Shown here: positions 1-7,231 of the stretch, piece after piece
Layout: each line of letters opens with the position of its first letter
How positions within the stretch are numbered: position 1 is the stretch's first letter
DNA from: Lacinutrix himadriensis
GTDB lineage: Bacteria; Bacteroidota; Bacteroidia; Flavobacteriales; Flavobacteriaceae
Direction of reading: 5' to 3'
NCBI RefSeq assembly: GCF_001418105.1
Contig: NZ_LIQI01000024.1
Coordinates: forward strand, 236,591-300,590
Length of the DNA: 64,000 nucleotides
Notes under the pieces: generated by a model
Databases searched by the model: none
The model's input: the letters and a program-made list of their open reading frames with translations, nothing else
Told to the model about the DNA's origin: nothing
Made by a program: the position numbers and the translations under genes

Positions 1-2
1 AA

Positions 3-305
3 ATTGCAACGCCTTCAACCATTTTAGACAAAGTGCATAATAGTTTATGGAACTATGATAAGTTTCCGAAGAATAGTCAATTTCCACAATTGGAAAAAGA
101 TACTTTAGAACCTTTAAAGCATCCTGATTTAGCAACAGCTATTGAAAAGTTTAAAGCACAACGTGAAAAGTATATAGAATTTTTTAAAGAAAATCCAGAA
201 GCTAAATTAAAGAATTTAGTTTTCGGAGAATTGAATAAATACGAATCGTATTTACTAGAAAGAAAACATTTGAATCATCATTTTGAACAATTTGGATTAC
301 TGTAA
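3..305 (+). CDS. DUF1569 (DinB-superfamily) protein, 3' part
   Basis: The reading frame is open from the first bases of the window, so the gene starts outside it. A GTG at 33 is an internal codon rather than a convincing start. The visible 101 residues end in HHFEQFGLL, which I recognise from DUF1569 proteins, small helical bundles of the DinB-like superfamily; histidines near the C-terminus (LNHHF) could be metal ligands, as in that superfamily. The biochemical role of DUF1569 is not established. A 7-bp inverted repeat follows 18 bases after the stop. Confidence 0.7.
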   Translation: MATPSTILDKVHNSLWNYDKFPKNSQFPQLEKDTLEPLKHPDLATAIEKFKAQREKYIEFFKENPEAKLKNLVFGELNKYESYLLERKHLNHHFEQFGLL

Positions 306-322
306 TTATTAATAGAAAGTCA

Positions 323-341
323 CTGCGCATTTATTGCGCAG
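323..341. other. Short hairpin containing TGCGCA
   Basis: CTGCGCA is followed by a 5-base loop and TGCGCAG, a perfect 7-bp stem just after the DUF1569 stop codon. No T-run follows, so it is at best a weak terminator. A second TGCGCA-containing hairpin lies at 716-736, on the other side of the broken GIY-YIG gene. Confidence 0.4.
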
Positions 342-393
342 TCGCTTGAATTTTAGCGATAATATAAATTGCAGTCGCTTAAATTGAAACGAA

Positions 394-711
394 ATGTCGA
401 AAAAATATTATACATAGATTCTAACACATGAAAGAAATCACATCTTTTATGTTGGTGTAACAAATAATATGGAACGAAGAATGAGTGAACATAAAACAGC
501 AACTTTTGGCACTCACGTTGGGCATTACAACATTAAAAAATTAGTCTATTTTGAAGCGCATACCGATATACGAATTGCCATCAGAAGAGAAAAGACCATT
601 AAGAAATGGAAAAAAGAATGGAAGAAGAATCAAATAACCGAAATGAATCCGAAATGGATTGATTTGAGTTTAGATTGGGACCTTTCTAAATATAACGAGA
701 ACAAAGATTAA
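394..711 (+). pseudogene. GIY-YIG nuclease family gene with an in-frame amber codon
   Basis: From ATG 394 the frame reads MSKKYYT, then TAG (415-417), then ILTHERNHIFYVGVTNN and on into MERRMSEHK, a typical small single-domain GIY-YIG protein (UPF0213/YhbQ-like, usually about 85-100 aa). The TAG sits where family members have the tyrosine of the first motif (YxYIL, equivalent to GIY); the second motif survives as FYVG. Translation from the later ATG at 469 would give 80 residues without either motif strand, so it would not make a working nuclease. A point mutation of TAT/TAC to TAG, or a sequencing error, explains it best. Confidence 0.7.
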
Positions 712-715
712 TACG

Positions 716-736
716 AATGCGCAACAAGTGCGCATT
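716..736. other. Perfect 8-bp hairpin, AATGCGCA stem
   Basis: AATGCGCA, loop ACAAG, TGCGCATT lies between the GIY-YIG pseudogene and the crotonase gene, 14 bases before the crotonase ATG. It could be a weak terminator or a small dispersed palindrome; it shares the TGCGCA core with the hairpin at 323-341. Confidence 0.4.
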
Positions 737-750
737 GACAAACTAAGAAT

Positions 751-1503
751 ATGAGTACACCATACGTAACATTAGATATACAAAACGAAGTAGGATACAT
801 CGAGTTTTTCCATCCTGCACACAATTCCTTGCCTGGAGATGTTTTAGCAAAACTAGCGCAAACCATTACAGATGCTGGAACTAACGACGCTATTAAAGTA
901 GTGGTTCTTAAAAGTGGTGGAGATAGAACTTTTTGCGCAGGAGCAAGTTTCGAAGAACTAATAAACATCAACGATGCAGCAACAGGGAAAGTATTCTTTT
1001 CTGGATTCGCAAACGTGATTAATGCGATGCGTAAATGTCCGAAATTTATTATCGGACGCATTCAAGGAAAAACCGTTGGTGGTGGCGTTGGATTAGCAGC
1101 TGCAACCGATTATTGTATGGCTTCCAAATTCGCAGCTATTAAGTTAAGCGAATTAAATATTGGTATTGGACCATTTGTAGTCGGACCAGCAATAGAGCGT
1201 AAAATGGGTTTAAGCGCTATGTCGCAAATCGCAATTGACGCAAATACATTTTATCCTGCAGAATGGGCGAAACAAAAAGGTTTATTCACGCAAGTGTATG
1301 AAAGTACAGAAGCACTAGATGAAGCAGTAAAAACAACAGCAGAACACTTATGTACTTATAATACAGAAGCGATGCTAGAAATAAAAAAAGTATTCTGGCA
1401 AGGAACAGATCATTGGGATGCATTATTAGCAGAACGCGCGGCGACTAGTGGTAAACTTGTATTAAGTGATTTTACAAAAGAAAAATTAAAAGGATTTAAA
1501 TAG
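751..1503 (+). CDS. Enoyl-CoA hydratase/isomerase (crotonase) family protein
   Basis: A 250-aa crotonase-fold protein, normal length for the family. The two oxyanion-hole segments are visible: CAGASFEEL (residues 62-70) and GKTVGGGVGLAAATD (106-120). Of the two catalytic glutamates of classical enoyl-CoA hydratase, the second is kept (E134 in SELNIGIGP), while the first position, in GGGVGLA, is glycine 114. Loss of the first glutamate is typical of enoyl-CoA isomerases and some other crotonases, so isomerase or another crotonase reaction is as likely as hydration (inference). The stop codon abuts the next ATG, and a PaaY-like gene follows two bases after that one, suggesting an operon linked to acyl-CoA or phenylacetyl-CoA metabolism. 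No other paa genes are in the window. Confidence 0.85.
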   Translation: MSTPYVTLDIQNEVGYIEFFHPAHNSLPGDVLAKLAQTITDAGTNDAIKVVVLKSGGDRTFCAGASFEELININDAATGKVFFSGFANVINAMRKCPKFIIGRIQGKTVGGGVGLAAATDYCMASKFAAIKLSELNIGIGPFVVGPAIERKMGLSAMSQIAIDANTFYPAEWAKQKGLFTQVYESTEALDEAVKTTAEHLCTYNTEAMLEIKKVFWQGTDHWDALLAERAATSGKLVLSDFTKEKLKGFK

Positions 1504-1842
1504 ATGTTTCATTATAATGATAAAAAATTTAAAGCTGTAAAGAACACTAGCAATGGTGAGACTTCAGAAGAAACTATTTTTCATTATAAGCAAACAAAAA
1601 ATATAGTAACAGCCACTTATTCTGGAGGCCAAATTATAGAAGGTCATCTTATAGGTTTAGTTTCCAAACATGGAGAAATAAACATGAGATACCACCAGGT
1701 GAATGCGAATGGCGATTTAATGACAGGCGTTTGCAAATCTATTCCAGAAATGGGATCTAATGGAAAAATTAGATTGCATGAAGCATGGCAATGGACCTCA
1801 GGAGATAAAAGTAAAGGCAATTCAATAATAGAAGAATTATAA
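1504..1842 (+). CDS. Conserved small protein of unknown function (112 aa)
   Basis: Starts on the base after the crotonase stop and ends two bases before the PaaY-like start, so it is translationally packed into the same operon. It has no signal peptide or membrane segment. The sequence is rich in beta-strand-like alternation (TATYSGGQIIEGHLIGLVSKHGEINMRYHQ) and ends with HEAWQWTSGDKSKGNS, which suggests a small beta-barrel or lipocalin-like fold (inference). I recall related proteins carrying the database label N-acetylglutamate synthase, but nothing here resembles a GNAT or amino-acid kinase fold, so I do not adopt that name. Its position between two acyl-CoA-linked genes is the only functional hint. 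Confidence 0.7.
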   Translation: MFHYNDKKFKAVKNTSNGETSEETIFHYKQTKNIVTATYSGGQIIEGHLIGLVSKHGEINMRYHQVNANGDLMTGVCKSIPEMGSNGKIRLHEAWQWTSGDKSKGNSIIEEL

Positions 1843-1843
1843 T

Positions 1844-2440
1844 ATGATTTACAGTTTTAAAGGCTATACACCAGTGGTTCATGAATCCAGTTTCGTGCAT
1901 CCGCTTGCGGCAGTAACAGGAAACGTCATCATTGGCAAAAACTGTTATGTTGGTCCGGGAGCAGCCATTCGTGGCGATTGGGGGCAAATCATTTTAGAAG
2001 ATGGCGTCAACGTGCAAGAGAATTGTACGGTGCACATGTTTCCTGGAAAATCTATTACGCTTAAAGAAAGTGCACATGTTGGTCATGGAGCCATTATTCA
2101 CGGCGCCAATTTGGGTAGAAATTGCTTAATAGGAATGAACACCGTAATCATGGACGATGTCGAAATTGGCGATGAATCCATAGTTGGAGCAATGGCATTT
2201 GTAAAAGCCGAAACTAAAATCCCGAACCGAAGTTTAGTCGTTGGTAATCCTGCCAAAGTCATCAAGCAGGTTAGTGATGAAATGATTGCGTGGAAAACAA
2301 AAGGCACGCAATTGTATCAGCAATTACCAGCAGATTGCTATGAGAGTTTAAAAGCTGTAGAACCGTTACGGGAAGTGCCAGAAAATATGAAAATGCAAGA
2401 AGGAGCTTATGATACCCTTCGCGATTTTTTAAAGAAATAG
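1844..2440 (+). CDS. Gamma-carbonic anhydrase-like hexapeptide protein, PaaY-like
   Basis: 198 aa, matching PaaY of E. coli in length and along its length: FVHPLAAVTGNVIIGKNCYVGPGAAIRGDWG at the N-terminus, then VQENCTVHMFPG, HVGHGAIIHG, LIGMNTVIMDDV, SIVGAMAFVKA and VVGNPAKVI. These are the turns of a left-handed parallel beta-helix, with histidines of the gamma-carbonic-anhydrase type (H in CTVHMF, HVGH, IIHG). The C-terminal part ending in AVEPLREVPE also matches PaaY. PaaY is described as a thioesterase or salvage factor beside phenylacetyl-CoA catabolism genes; whether this one acts there is inference. It is the last gene of the three-gene operon; a dispersed repeat follows. Confidence 0.85.
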   Translation: MIYSFKGYTPVVHESSFVHPLAAVTGNVIIGKNCYVGPGAAIRGDWGQIILEDGVNVQENCTVHMFPGKSITLKESAHVGHGAIIHGANLGRNCLIGMNTVIMDDVEIGDESIVGAMAFVKAETKIPNRSLVVGNPAKVIKQVSDEMIAWKTKGTQLYQQLPADCYESLKAVEPLREVPENMKMQEGAYDTLRDFLKK

Positions 2441-2472
2441 TTGGTTTAATCCAATGTGAATTTATTGAAGTT

Positions 2473-2593
2473 GGCGTTACCACAAGGGTCGCGCTTTACA
2501 CTATATCTTTTTTACTTGTTCTCGATACAAAATTGCAAAAAGCAATTTCACTAGAACTGAGATAAAAAAGGATGCCGTTTCAATCGCTAACGC
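2473..2593 (+). repeat. Dispersed element, GGCGTTACC...CGCTAACGC (copy 1)
   Basis: Starts GGCGTTACC, runs through GGGTCGCGCTTTACACTATA and TCTTTTTT, contains a small AATTGC/GCAATT hairpin, then AAAAAAGGATGCCG and ends CGCTAACGC. The same order of blocks occurs at 63733-63899 and, decayed, at 36347-36406. I recognise it as a common intergenic repeat of flavobacterial genomes. No protein is encoded. Confidence 0.65.
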
Positions 2594-2648
2594 AAATTGC
2601 GGTAAAAACAAAGATAGAATAAACTAACAAACGCTAGTTAATACGTTT

Positions 2649-2676
2649 TGTCATTCTGCACTAGATGCGGAATCTA
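2649..2676 (+). repeat. Dispersed GTCATTC...GGAATCT repeat
   Basis: GTCATTCTGCACTAGATGCG followed by GAATCT, a short interspersed repeat of the Bacteroidetes GTCATTC type, 22 bases before the E2 start. A close relative is at about 54811-54839 (GTCATTCCGTACGAGATGCC). Confidence 0.6.
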
Positions 2677-2697
2677 TAAAATAAAAGAAAAAAGACC

Positions 2698-4011
2698 ATG
2701 TCTAATTACGAATTAAAGATGCCCAAAATGGGCGAAAGCATAACGGAAGGTACCATAATCAATTGGTTAGTTGCAGAAGGAGATTCTTTTGAAGAAGGAG
2801 ATATCCTTTTAGAAGTGGCTACCGATAAAGTAGATAACGAAGTGCCAGCACCAGCTTCAGGAACATTAATAAAAACGATGTTTCAAGCAAAAGATGTGGT
2901 TCCTGTTGGAGGAGTTATGGCTATTCTAGAAGTTTCCGAAGAAGTAAAATCTTCAGAAAAGAAAGATGTCACTCTGAGCGCAGTCGAAGCGTCTCAGAAA
3001 AAGAAAGAAGTAAAAAAGAAACGTACTGTCATTCCGAGCGTAGCCGAGAAATCTCCATCTAACTCATTTTCAGTAAACAACACCAACACCTTCTTTTCTC
3101 CATTAGTAATTAAAATAGCAAAAGAGCATCACATTAGTTTTGAAGAATTAGCACGAATTCCTGCAACAGGAAAAGAAGGCCGATTACGCAAAAGCGATGT
3201 GTTTCAATATATAGAAGAAGGACGACCTTTTAAGTTTGCACAGTCAGTTGCAGAAAAAGATCCAACAGCATATAGAATTCCGCAATTAAATTTCGATAAA
3301 GGTAAAGGGAAAGTCATCGAAATGGATAGAATGCGCCAAATGATTGCAGATCACATGGTGTATTCTAAACATACATCACCTCATGTTACTGCTTATGTAG
3401 AAGCAGATATGACGAATATGGTCAACTGGAGAAATGCAAATAAAGTCGCTTTTCAAGAAAAACACGGAGAACGTTTAACGTTTACGCCATTGTTTGTAGA
3501 AGCAGTTGCAAAAGCGGTAAAGGATTTTCCGAATATCAATGCATCTGTTGATGGTAATAACATTATAGTAAAAGAAAACATAAATATTGGTATGGCAACG
3601 GCATTACCAAGTGGGAACTTAATTGTTCCTGTGGTAAAAAATGCAGATACTAAAGACTTAAAAACCATAGCAGCTAACGTTAATGAACTTGCCGGAAAAG
3701 CGAGAGAAAACAATTTAGTAGGAGACGATATCAAAGGTAGCACGTTCACTATTTCTAACGTAGGAACTTTTGGAAGTGTGATGGGAACACCAATTATCAA
3801 TCAACCAGAAGTTGCCATCTTAGCTTTAGGAATTATTAAAAAAAGACCAGAAGTTATTACAACAGAAAAAGGAGATGAAATCGCTATTCGTAGTATGATG
3901 TACTTATCGCTTTCTTTCGATCATCGCGTTGTGGATGGCTTTTTAGGAGGAAGTTTTGTGCGAAGAGTTGCAGACTATTTTGAGCAATTTGATGTAGATA
4001 GAACTATTTAA
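2698..4011 (+). CDS. 2-oxoacid dehydrogenase E2 (dihydrolipoamide acyltransferase), probably branched-chain
   Basis: 437 aa. Lipoyl domain at residues 3-80 with the lipoyl lysine in EVATDKVDNE (K44); peripheral E3/E1-binding domain at about 132-172 (FFSPLVIKIAKEHHIS...GKEGRLRKSDVFQYI); catalytic acyltransferase domain from about 200 with the active-site SFDHRVVDG near the end (H409, D413). It transfers the acyl group from E1 via lipoate to CoA. The fused E1 encoded 116 bases downstream fits a branched-chain 2-oxoacid dehydrogenase, though substrate is not provable from sequence. The linker is odd: residues 91-100 (VTLSAVEASQ) and 111-120 (VIPSVAEKSP) are translations of dispersed genomic repeats inserted in frame (see findings). 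Confidence 0.92.
   Translation: MSNYELKMPKMGESITEGTIINWLVAEGDSFEEGDILLEVATDKVDNEVPAPASGTLIKTMFQAKDVVPVGGVMAILEVSEEVKSSEKKDVTLSAVEASQKKKEVKKKRTVIPSVAEKSPSNSFSVNNTNTFFSPLVIKIAKEHHISFEELARIPATGKEGRLRKSDVFQYIEEGRPFKFAQSVAEKDPTAYRIPQLNFDKGKGKVIEMDRMRQMIADHMVYSKHTSPHVTAYVEADMTNMVNWRNANKVAFQEKHGERLTFTPLFVEAVAKAVKDFPNINASVDGNNIIVKENINIGMATALPSGNLIVPVVKNADTKDLKTIAANVNELAGKARENNLVGDDIKGSTFTISNVGTFGSVMGTPIINQPEVAILALGIIKKRPEVITTEKGDEIAIRSMMYLSLSFDHRVVDGFLGGSFVRRVADYFEQFDVDRTI
2968..2997 (+). repeat. Dispersed repeat inside E2 coding sequence, copy a
   Basis: The 30 bases from GTCACTCTGAGCGCAGTCGA to GTCTCAG match the class of interspersed repeat seen in this genome outside genes (for example GTCATTTTGAGCGTAGTCGA at 34391). 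Here it is read in frame as ten codons in the E2 linker. Confidence 0.75.
3028..3057 (+). repeat. Dispersed repeat inside E2 coding sequence, copy b
   Basis: The 30 bases from GTCATTCCGAGCGTAGCCGA to ATCTCCA are a second repeat copy, in the same orientation and frame as the copy at 2968 and exactly 60 bases from it. It is read as VIPSVAEKSP. Confidence 0.75.
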
Positions 4012-4021
4012 TTAAGAGTTT

Positions 4022-4100
4022 GTCATCCCAAACTTGATTTGGGATCCAGTTTATAAAATGAAAGTTTAATAGATTCCGAATTGTATTACGGAACGACAGA
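4022..4100. repeat. Two dispersed repeats facing each other between E2 and E1
   Basis: GTCATCCCAAACTTGATTTG with GGATCCAG at 4022-4049 carries a CCCAAA/TTTGGG hairpin. At 4071-4100 an opposite-strand relative reads, on the minus strand, TCTGTCGTTCCGTAATACAA. They are members of the same Bacteroidetes repeat superfamily. A further ACCGC-TTTT-GCGGT hairpin lies at 4106-4119, just before the E1 start. Confidence 0.6.
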
Positions 4101-4127
4101 AAATAACCGCTTTTGCGGTCACTAAAG

Positions 4128-6179
4128 ATGAAAAAAGACATACTAAAAAAAGGATTTTTAAAACTCTGTACAGCGAAAGCTATGACAGAGTTATACGAAG
4201 CTAATTTTAAGCAAGTTTCAAAATATGTACATGCAACATCACGCGGACACGAAGCGATTCAAATTGCTTTAGGAATGCAGTTATTACCTCAAGATTATGC
4301 GTTTCCGTATTATAGAGATGACGCCATGTTATTATCATTCGGTTTAGAACCTTATGATTTGATGTTGCAATTGCTAGCTAAAAAAGACGATCCATTTTCT
4401 GGAGGAAGAACCTATTATGCACATCCTAGTTTAAAGGATGACGATAAGCCAAAAATTCCGCATCAATCTTCTGCAACCGGAATGCAAACTATTCCAGCGA
4501 CAGGAGTTGCCATGGGAATGCAATACAAAGAATTACAAGGTTTAGATGATAAAACGCTTAAAGATTTACCGTTTGTGGTTTGTTCTTTAGGAGATGCTTC
4601 CGTAACCGAAGGGGAAATTGCAGAAGCTTTCCAAATGGCAGCTTTAAAACAAATGCCAATCTTATATTTAGTACAAGATAACGGTTGGGATATTAGTGCA
4701 AATGCCGCAGAAACAAGAGCACAAAATGCTTTCGAATACGCACAAGGGTTTAAAGGTCTAGAGGCTATTTCTATTGATGGCGCAAACTTTACGGAAAGTT
4801 ATGAAACTATTGAAAAAGTAATAGAAACTATTCGTAAAGAAAGAAGACCATTTTTGGTGCATGCTAAAGTACCCTTATTAAATCACCATACTTCTGGTGT
4901 AAGAATGGAATGGTATCGCGATGATTTAGAAGAAGCACGTTCTCGTGATCCGTATCCTGTTTTAAAACAACAATTGATAGCTGCTGGATTTACGGAAACT
5001 GAAATGGAAACTATAGAAAATTCCGCGAAAGCGAAAGTACAAGCAGACTTCGAAAAAGCATTATTAGCAGAAGATCCGAAACCAGAAGATTTATTTACAA
5101 ACGATTTTGTACCAACGCCAATTACCGAAGAAAAAGGAACGCGTGCGCCAGAAGGAGCAGATAAAGTAGTGATGGTAGATTGTGCTTTATTCGCAGTGGA
5201 AGAGTTGATGAAAAAGCACAAGGAATGCTTGTTGTACGGACAAGATGTAGGTGGAAGACTTGGAGGTGTTTTTAGAGAAGCTGCAACCTTAGCGCAAAAA
5301 TTTGGAGACGATCGCGTTTTTAATACCGCAATTCAAGAAGCATTTATTGTTGGATCTACTGTGGGTATGAGTGCGGTTGGATTGAAACCAATTGTTGAGG
5401 TGCAGTTTGCCGATTATATTTGGCCTGGACTGAATCAATTATTTACAGAAGTAAGTAGAAGTTGTTATTTGTCTAACGGAAAATGGCCAGTAAGTATGAT
5501 TCTTCGTGTGCCAATTGGTGCTTACGGAAGTGGCGGACCTTATCATTCGTCTTCCGTAGAAAGTGTGATTACTAATATTCGTGGTATTAAAATAGCGTAT
5601 CCAAGTAATGGCGCCGATTTAAAAGGTTTGATGAAAGCGGCATATTATGATCCAAATCCTGTAGTTATTTTAGAACATAAAGGGTTGTATTGGTCTAAAG
5701 TTCCGGGAACACAAGGTGCAACATCTGTGGAGCCAAGTGAGGATTATGTATTGCCTTTTGGTAAAGCGTGGGTTTTACAAGAAATTTGGAAACAAGAAAA
5801 TGTAGAAACATTAACCATTGTTACTTACGGAATGGGCGTGCACTGGGCAATGAATGCATCTGAAGAATTAGGAATGCAAGAGCAAATAGAAGTGATCGAT
5901 TTACGAACTTTATTTCCTCTGGATGAAGATACCATTATGAAATCGGTGAAGAAAACAGGGAAATGTCTGGTGGTTACCGAAGAGCCTTCTAATAATAGTT
6001 TTGCAAGAGCCTTGTCAGGAAAGATTCAAGAAGAATGTTTTAAGTATCTAGATGCGCCAGTAATTACGATTGGTAGTGAGAATATGCCAGCTATTCCTTT
6101 AAATGCAACTTTAGAGCAAACAATGATTCCTTCTACTGAAAAAGTAAAGGTTAAAATAAACACATTAATTAATTATTAA
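4128..6179 (+). CDS. 2-oxoacid dehydrogenase E1, fused alpha and beta subunits (branched-chain type)
   Basis: 683 aa. The N-terminal half is an E1-alpha: thiamine-diphosphate motif GDASVTEGE (residues 155-163) through QDNGWDIS (N185). The C-terminal half, from about residue 345 (KVVMVDCALFAVEELMKKH...LLYGQDVG), is an E1-beta with VEVQFADYIWPGLNQ and the phosphate-binding-type YGSGGPYHSS segment. The fusion is the form common in Bacteroidetes. It decarboxylates a branched-chain 2-oxoacid and passes the acyl group to the E2 encoded just upstream. I start at ATG 4128; an in-frame TTG at 4113 lies inside a hairpin and is a poor start. No E3 gene is present, so lipoamide dehydrogenase must come from elsewhere. 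Confidence 0.92.
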   Translation: MKKDILKKGFLKLCTAKAMTELYEANFKQVSKYVHATSRGHEAIQIALGMQLLPQDYAFPYYRDDAMLLSFGLEPYDLMLQLLAKKDDPFSGGRTYYAHPSLKDDDKPKIPHQSSATGMQTIPATGVAMGMQYKELQGLDDKTLKDLPFVVCSLGDASVTEGEIAEAFQMAALKQMPILYLVQDNGWDISANAAETRAQNAFEYAQGFKGLEAISIDGANFTESYETIEKVIETIRKERRPFLVHAKVPLLNHHTSGVRMEWYRDDLEEARSRDPYPVLKQQLIAAGFTETEMETIENSAKAKVQADFEKALLAEDPKPEDLFTNDFVPTPITEEKGTRAPEGADKVVMVDCALFAVEELMKKHKECLLYGQDVGGRLGGVFREAATLAQKFGDDRVFNTAIQEAFIVGSTVGMSAVGLKPIVEVQFADYIWPGLNQLFTEVSRSCYLSNGKWPVSMILRVPIGAYGSGGPYHSSSVESVITNIRGIKIAYPSNGADLKGLMKAAYYDPNPVVILEHKGLYWSKVPGTQGATSVEPSEDYVLPFGKAWVLQEIWKQENVETLTIVTYGMGVHWAMNASEELGMQEQIEVIDLRTLFPLDEDTIMKSVKKTGKCLVVTEEPSNNSFARALSGKIQEECFKYLDAPVITIGSENMPAIPLNATLEQTMIPSTEKVKVKINTLINY

Positions 6180-6256
6180 AAAGGTATAAATTAAATGTAT
6201 TCTGATTTTCAATTTATTTTGTATATTGAACTCTTAAATTAATAATTAAATAAAAT

Positions 6257-6613
6257 ATGAAAAAGTACATCTCACTTTTAAGCTTAATAGCTATATTTTT
6301 TGTTGGTATGCAACAAACACAAGCACAGAATGCTAGAGCAAATACATCAGACATTCCTGAAGTTAAAGCTAAACAGCAAACGTATGAGTTACATCAGTTA
6401 GTTACATTATCAGGAGAGCAGCAAGGTGCTACGTTTAAATTATTTGTTGATCAAATTCAAAACTTAAACGGTTTAGCTGGAAATGATGATATTGCTAGCG
6501 TACAAGAAGCAAAGATGTTTTTACAAGAAAAAACATTAGCTAAATTGAAAGAGATATTGACAGAAAAACAAATGCAAGTTTATTTAAAAGACTTAGAAGC
6601 GTCTAAAAAATAG
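6257..6613 (+). CDS. Small secreted helical protein, function unknown
   Basis: 118 aa with a clear signal peptide (MKKYISLLSLIAIFFVGMQQTQAQ). The mature part is helical and charged, ending KLKEILTEKQMQVYLKDLEASKK, a pattern resembling Spy/LTxxQ-type periplasmic proteins (EKQMQVY recalls the LTxxQ motif). No catalytic motif is seen. It follows the E1 gene by 77 bases but has an A/T-rich gap of its own, so co-transcription is uncertain. A strong bidirectional terminator follows. Confidence 0.7.
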   Translation: MKKYISLLSLIAIFFVGMQQTQAQNARANTSDIPEVKAKQQTYELHQLVTLSGEQQGATFKLFVDQIQNLNGLAGNDDIASVQEAKMFLQEKTLAKLKEILTEKQMQVYLKDLEASKK

Positions 6614-6633
6614 TTTGTTTTAATATTATAAAT

Positions 6634-6667
6634 AAAAAAGCCACTCTACATGTAGAGTGGCTTTTTT
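6634..6667. terminator. Bidirectional intrinsic terminator
   Basis: A perfect palindrome, AAAAAAGCCACTCTACAT joined to its complement ending TTTTTT, lies between two convergent genes (stops at 6613 and 6670). It can terminate both transcripts. Confidence 0.9.
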
Positions 6668-6669
6668 AT

Positions 6670-7209
6670 TTATAATTGTTGTTGTAAACCTGGAGGATAT
6701 TTCTCCATGATTTTGGTAACAAATTCTTGTATTCGTTCTTCCTTTTTGTTTTGCGATAGATAGCCAGTTCCTTGTCCTTGCCACACTAATTCTTTTTTAC
6801 TAGCATCGATTAAGTCAATATAAAGTATGCCTTCGGTAGATGTAGTTACTGTGTTGTAATTATTCCAGTACCAAGGACTCCATCCCCAACCATAACCATA
6901 ACGTCCATAGCCGTTATTATACACGTTTACTTTTTCTCTAGATTTTGTAAAAATACTAACTAGCAGATCTGGGTTTTCCGATTTAGTAAAACCTTTCGCT
7001 AATAATTCTGTTTCAATAGCGCGTAAAATTCTACGTTTGTCTAGATCATTAATTTCTGCTTTGTCAATGCCTGTTTTGTAGAAAGCAAAGGTTTTAAAAT
7101 CATTAAAATTCGCTTGTTTGTCATAATCTGTTGCAACTCTAACCGAACTGCAAGAGGTAGCCACTACAAATAAAAGTAGCAACGAGGTGATGGTGAATAG
7201 ATTTTTCAT
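6670..7209 (-). CDS. DUF4136 lipoprotein
   Basis: 179 aa. Lipoprotein signal MKNLFTITSLLLLFVVATSCSS with cysteine 20 as the acylation site. The mature protein (VRVATDYDKQANFNDFKTFAFYKTGI...RRILRAIETELLAKGFTKSENPDLLVSIFTKSREK, then a Gly/Tyr/Trp-rich stretch, then GILYIDLIDASKKELVWQGQGTGYL) is typical of DUF4136, an outer-membrane-associated family without known biochemistry. It faces the secreted protein gene across a shared terminator; hutU lies 22 bases upstream on the same strand. Confidence 0.85.
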   Translation of the reverse strand: MKNLFTITSLLLLFVVATSCSSVRVATDYDKQANFNDFKTFAFYKTGIDKAEINDLDKRRILRAIETELLAKGFTKSENPDLLVSIFTKSREKVNVYNNGYGRYGYGWGWSPWYWNNYNTVTTSTEGILYIDLIDASKKELVWQGQGTGYLSQNKKEERIQEFVTKIMEKYPPGLQQQL

Positions 7210-7231
7210 AAGAGCTTTTTTTTAAATTTCA

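Noticed and set aside
1504..1842. N-acetylglutamate synthase label for the 112-aa protein
   Set aside because: The size and sequence show no acetyltransferase or kinase features.
4113..4127. TTG start giving five extra residues to the E1 protein
   Set aside because: The TTG lies inside the ACCGC/GCGGT hairpin, and the ATG at 4128 starts the conserved region.
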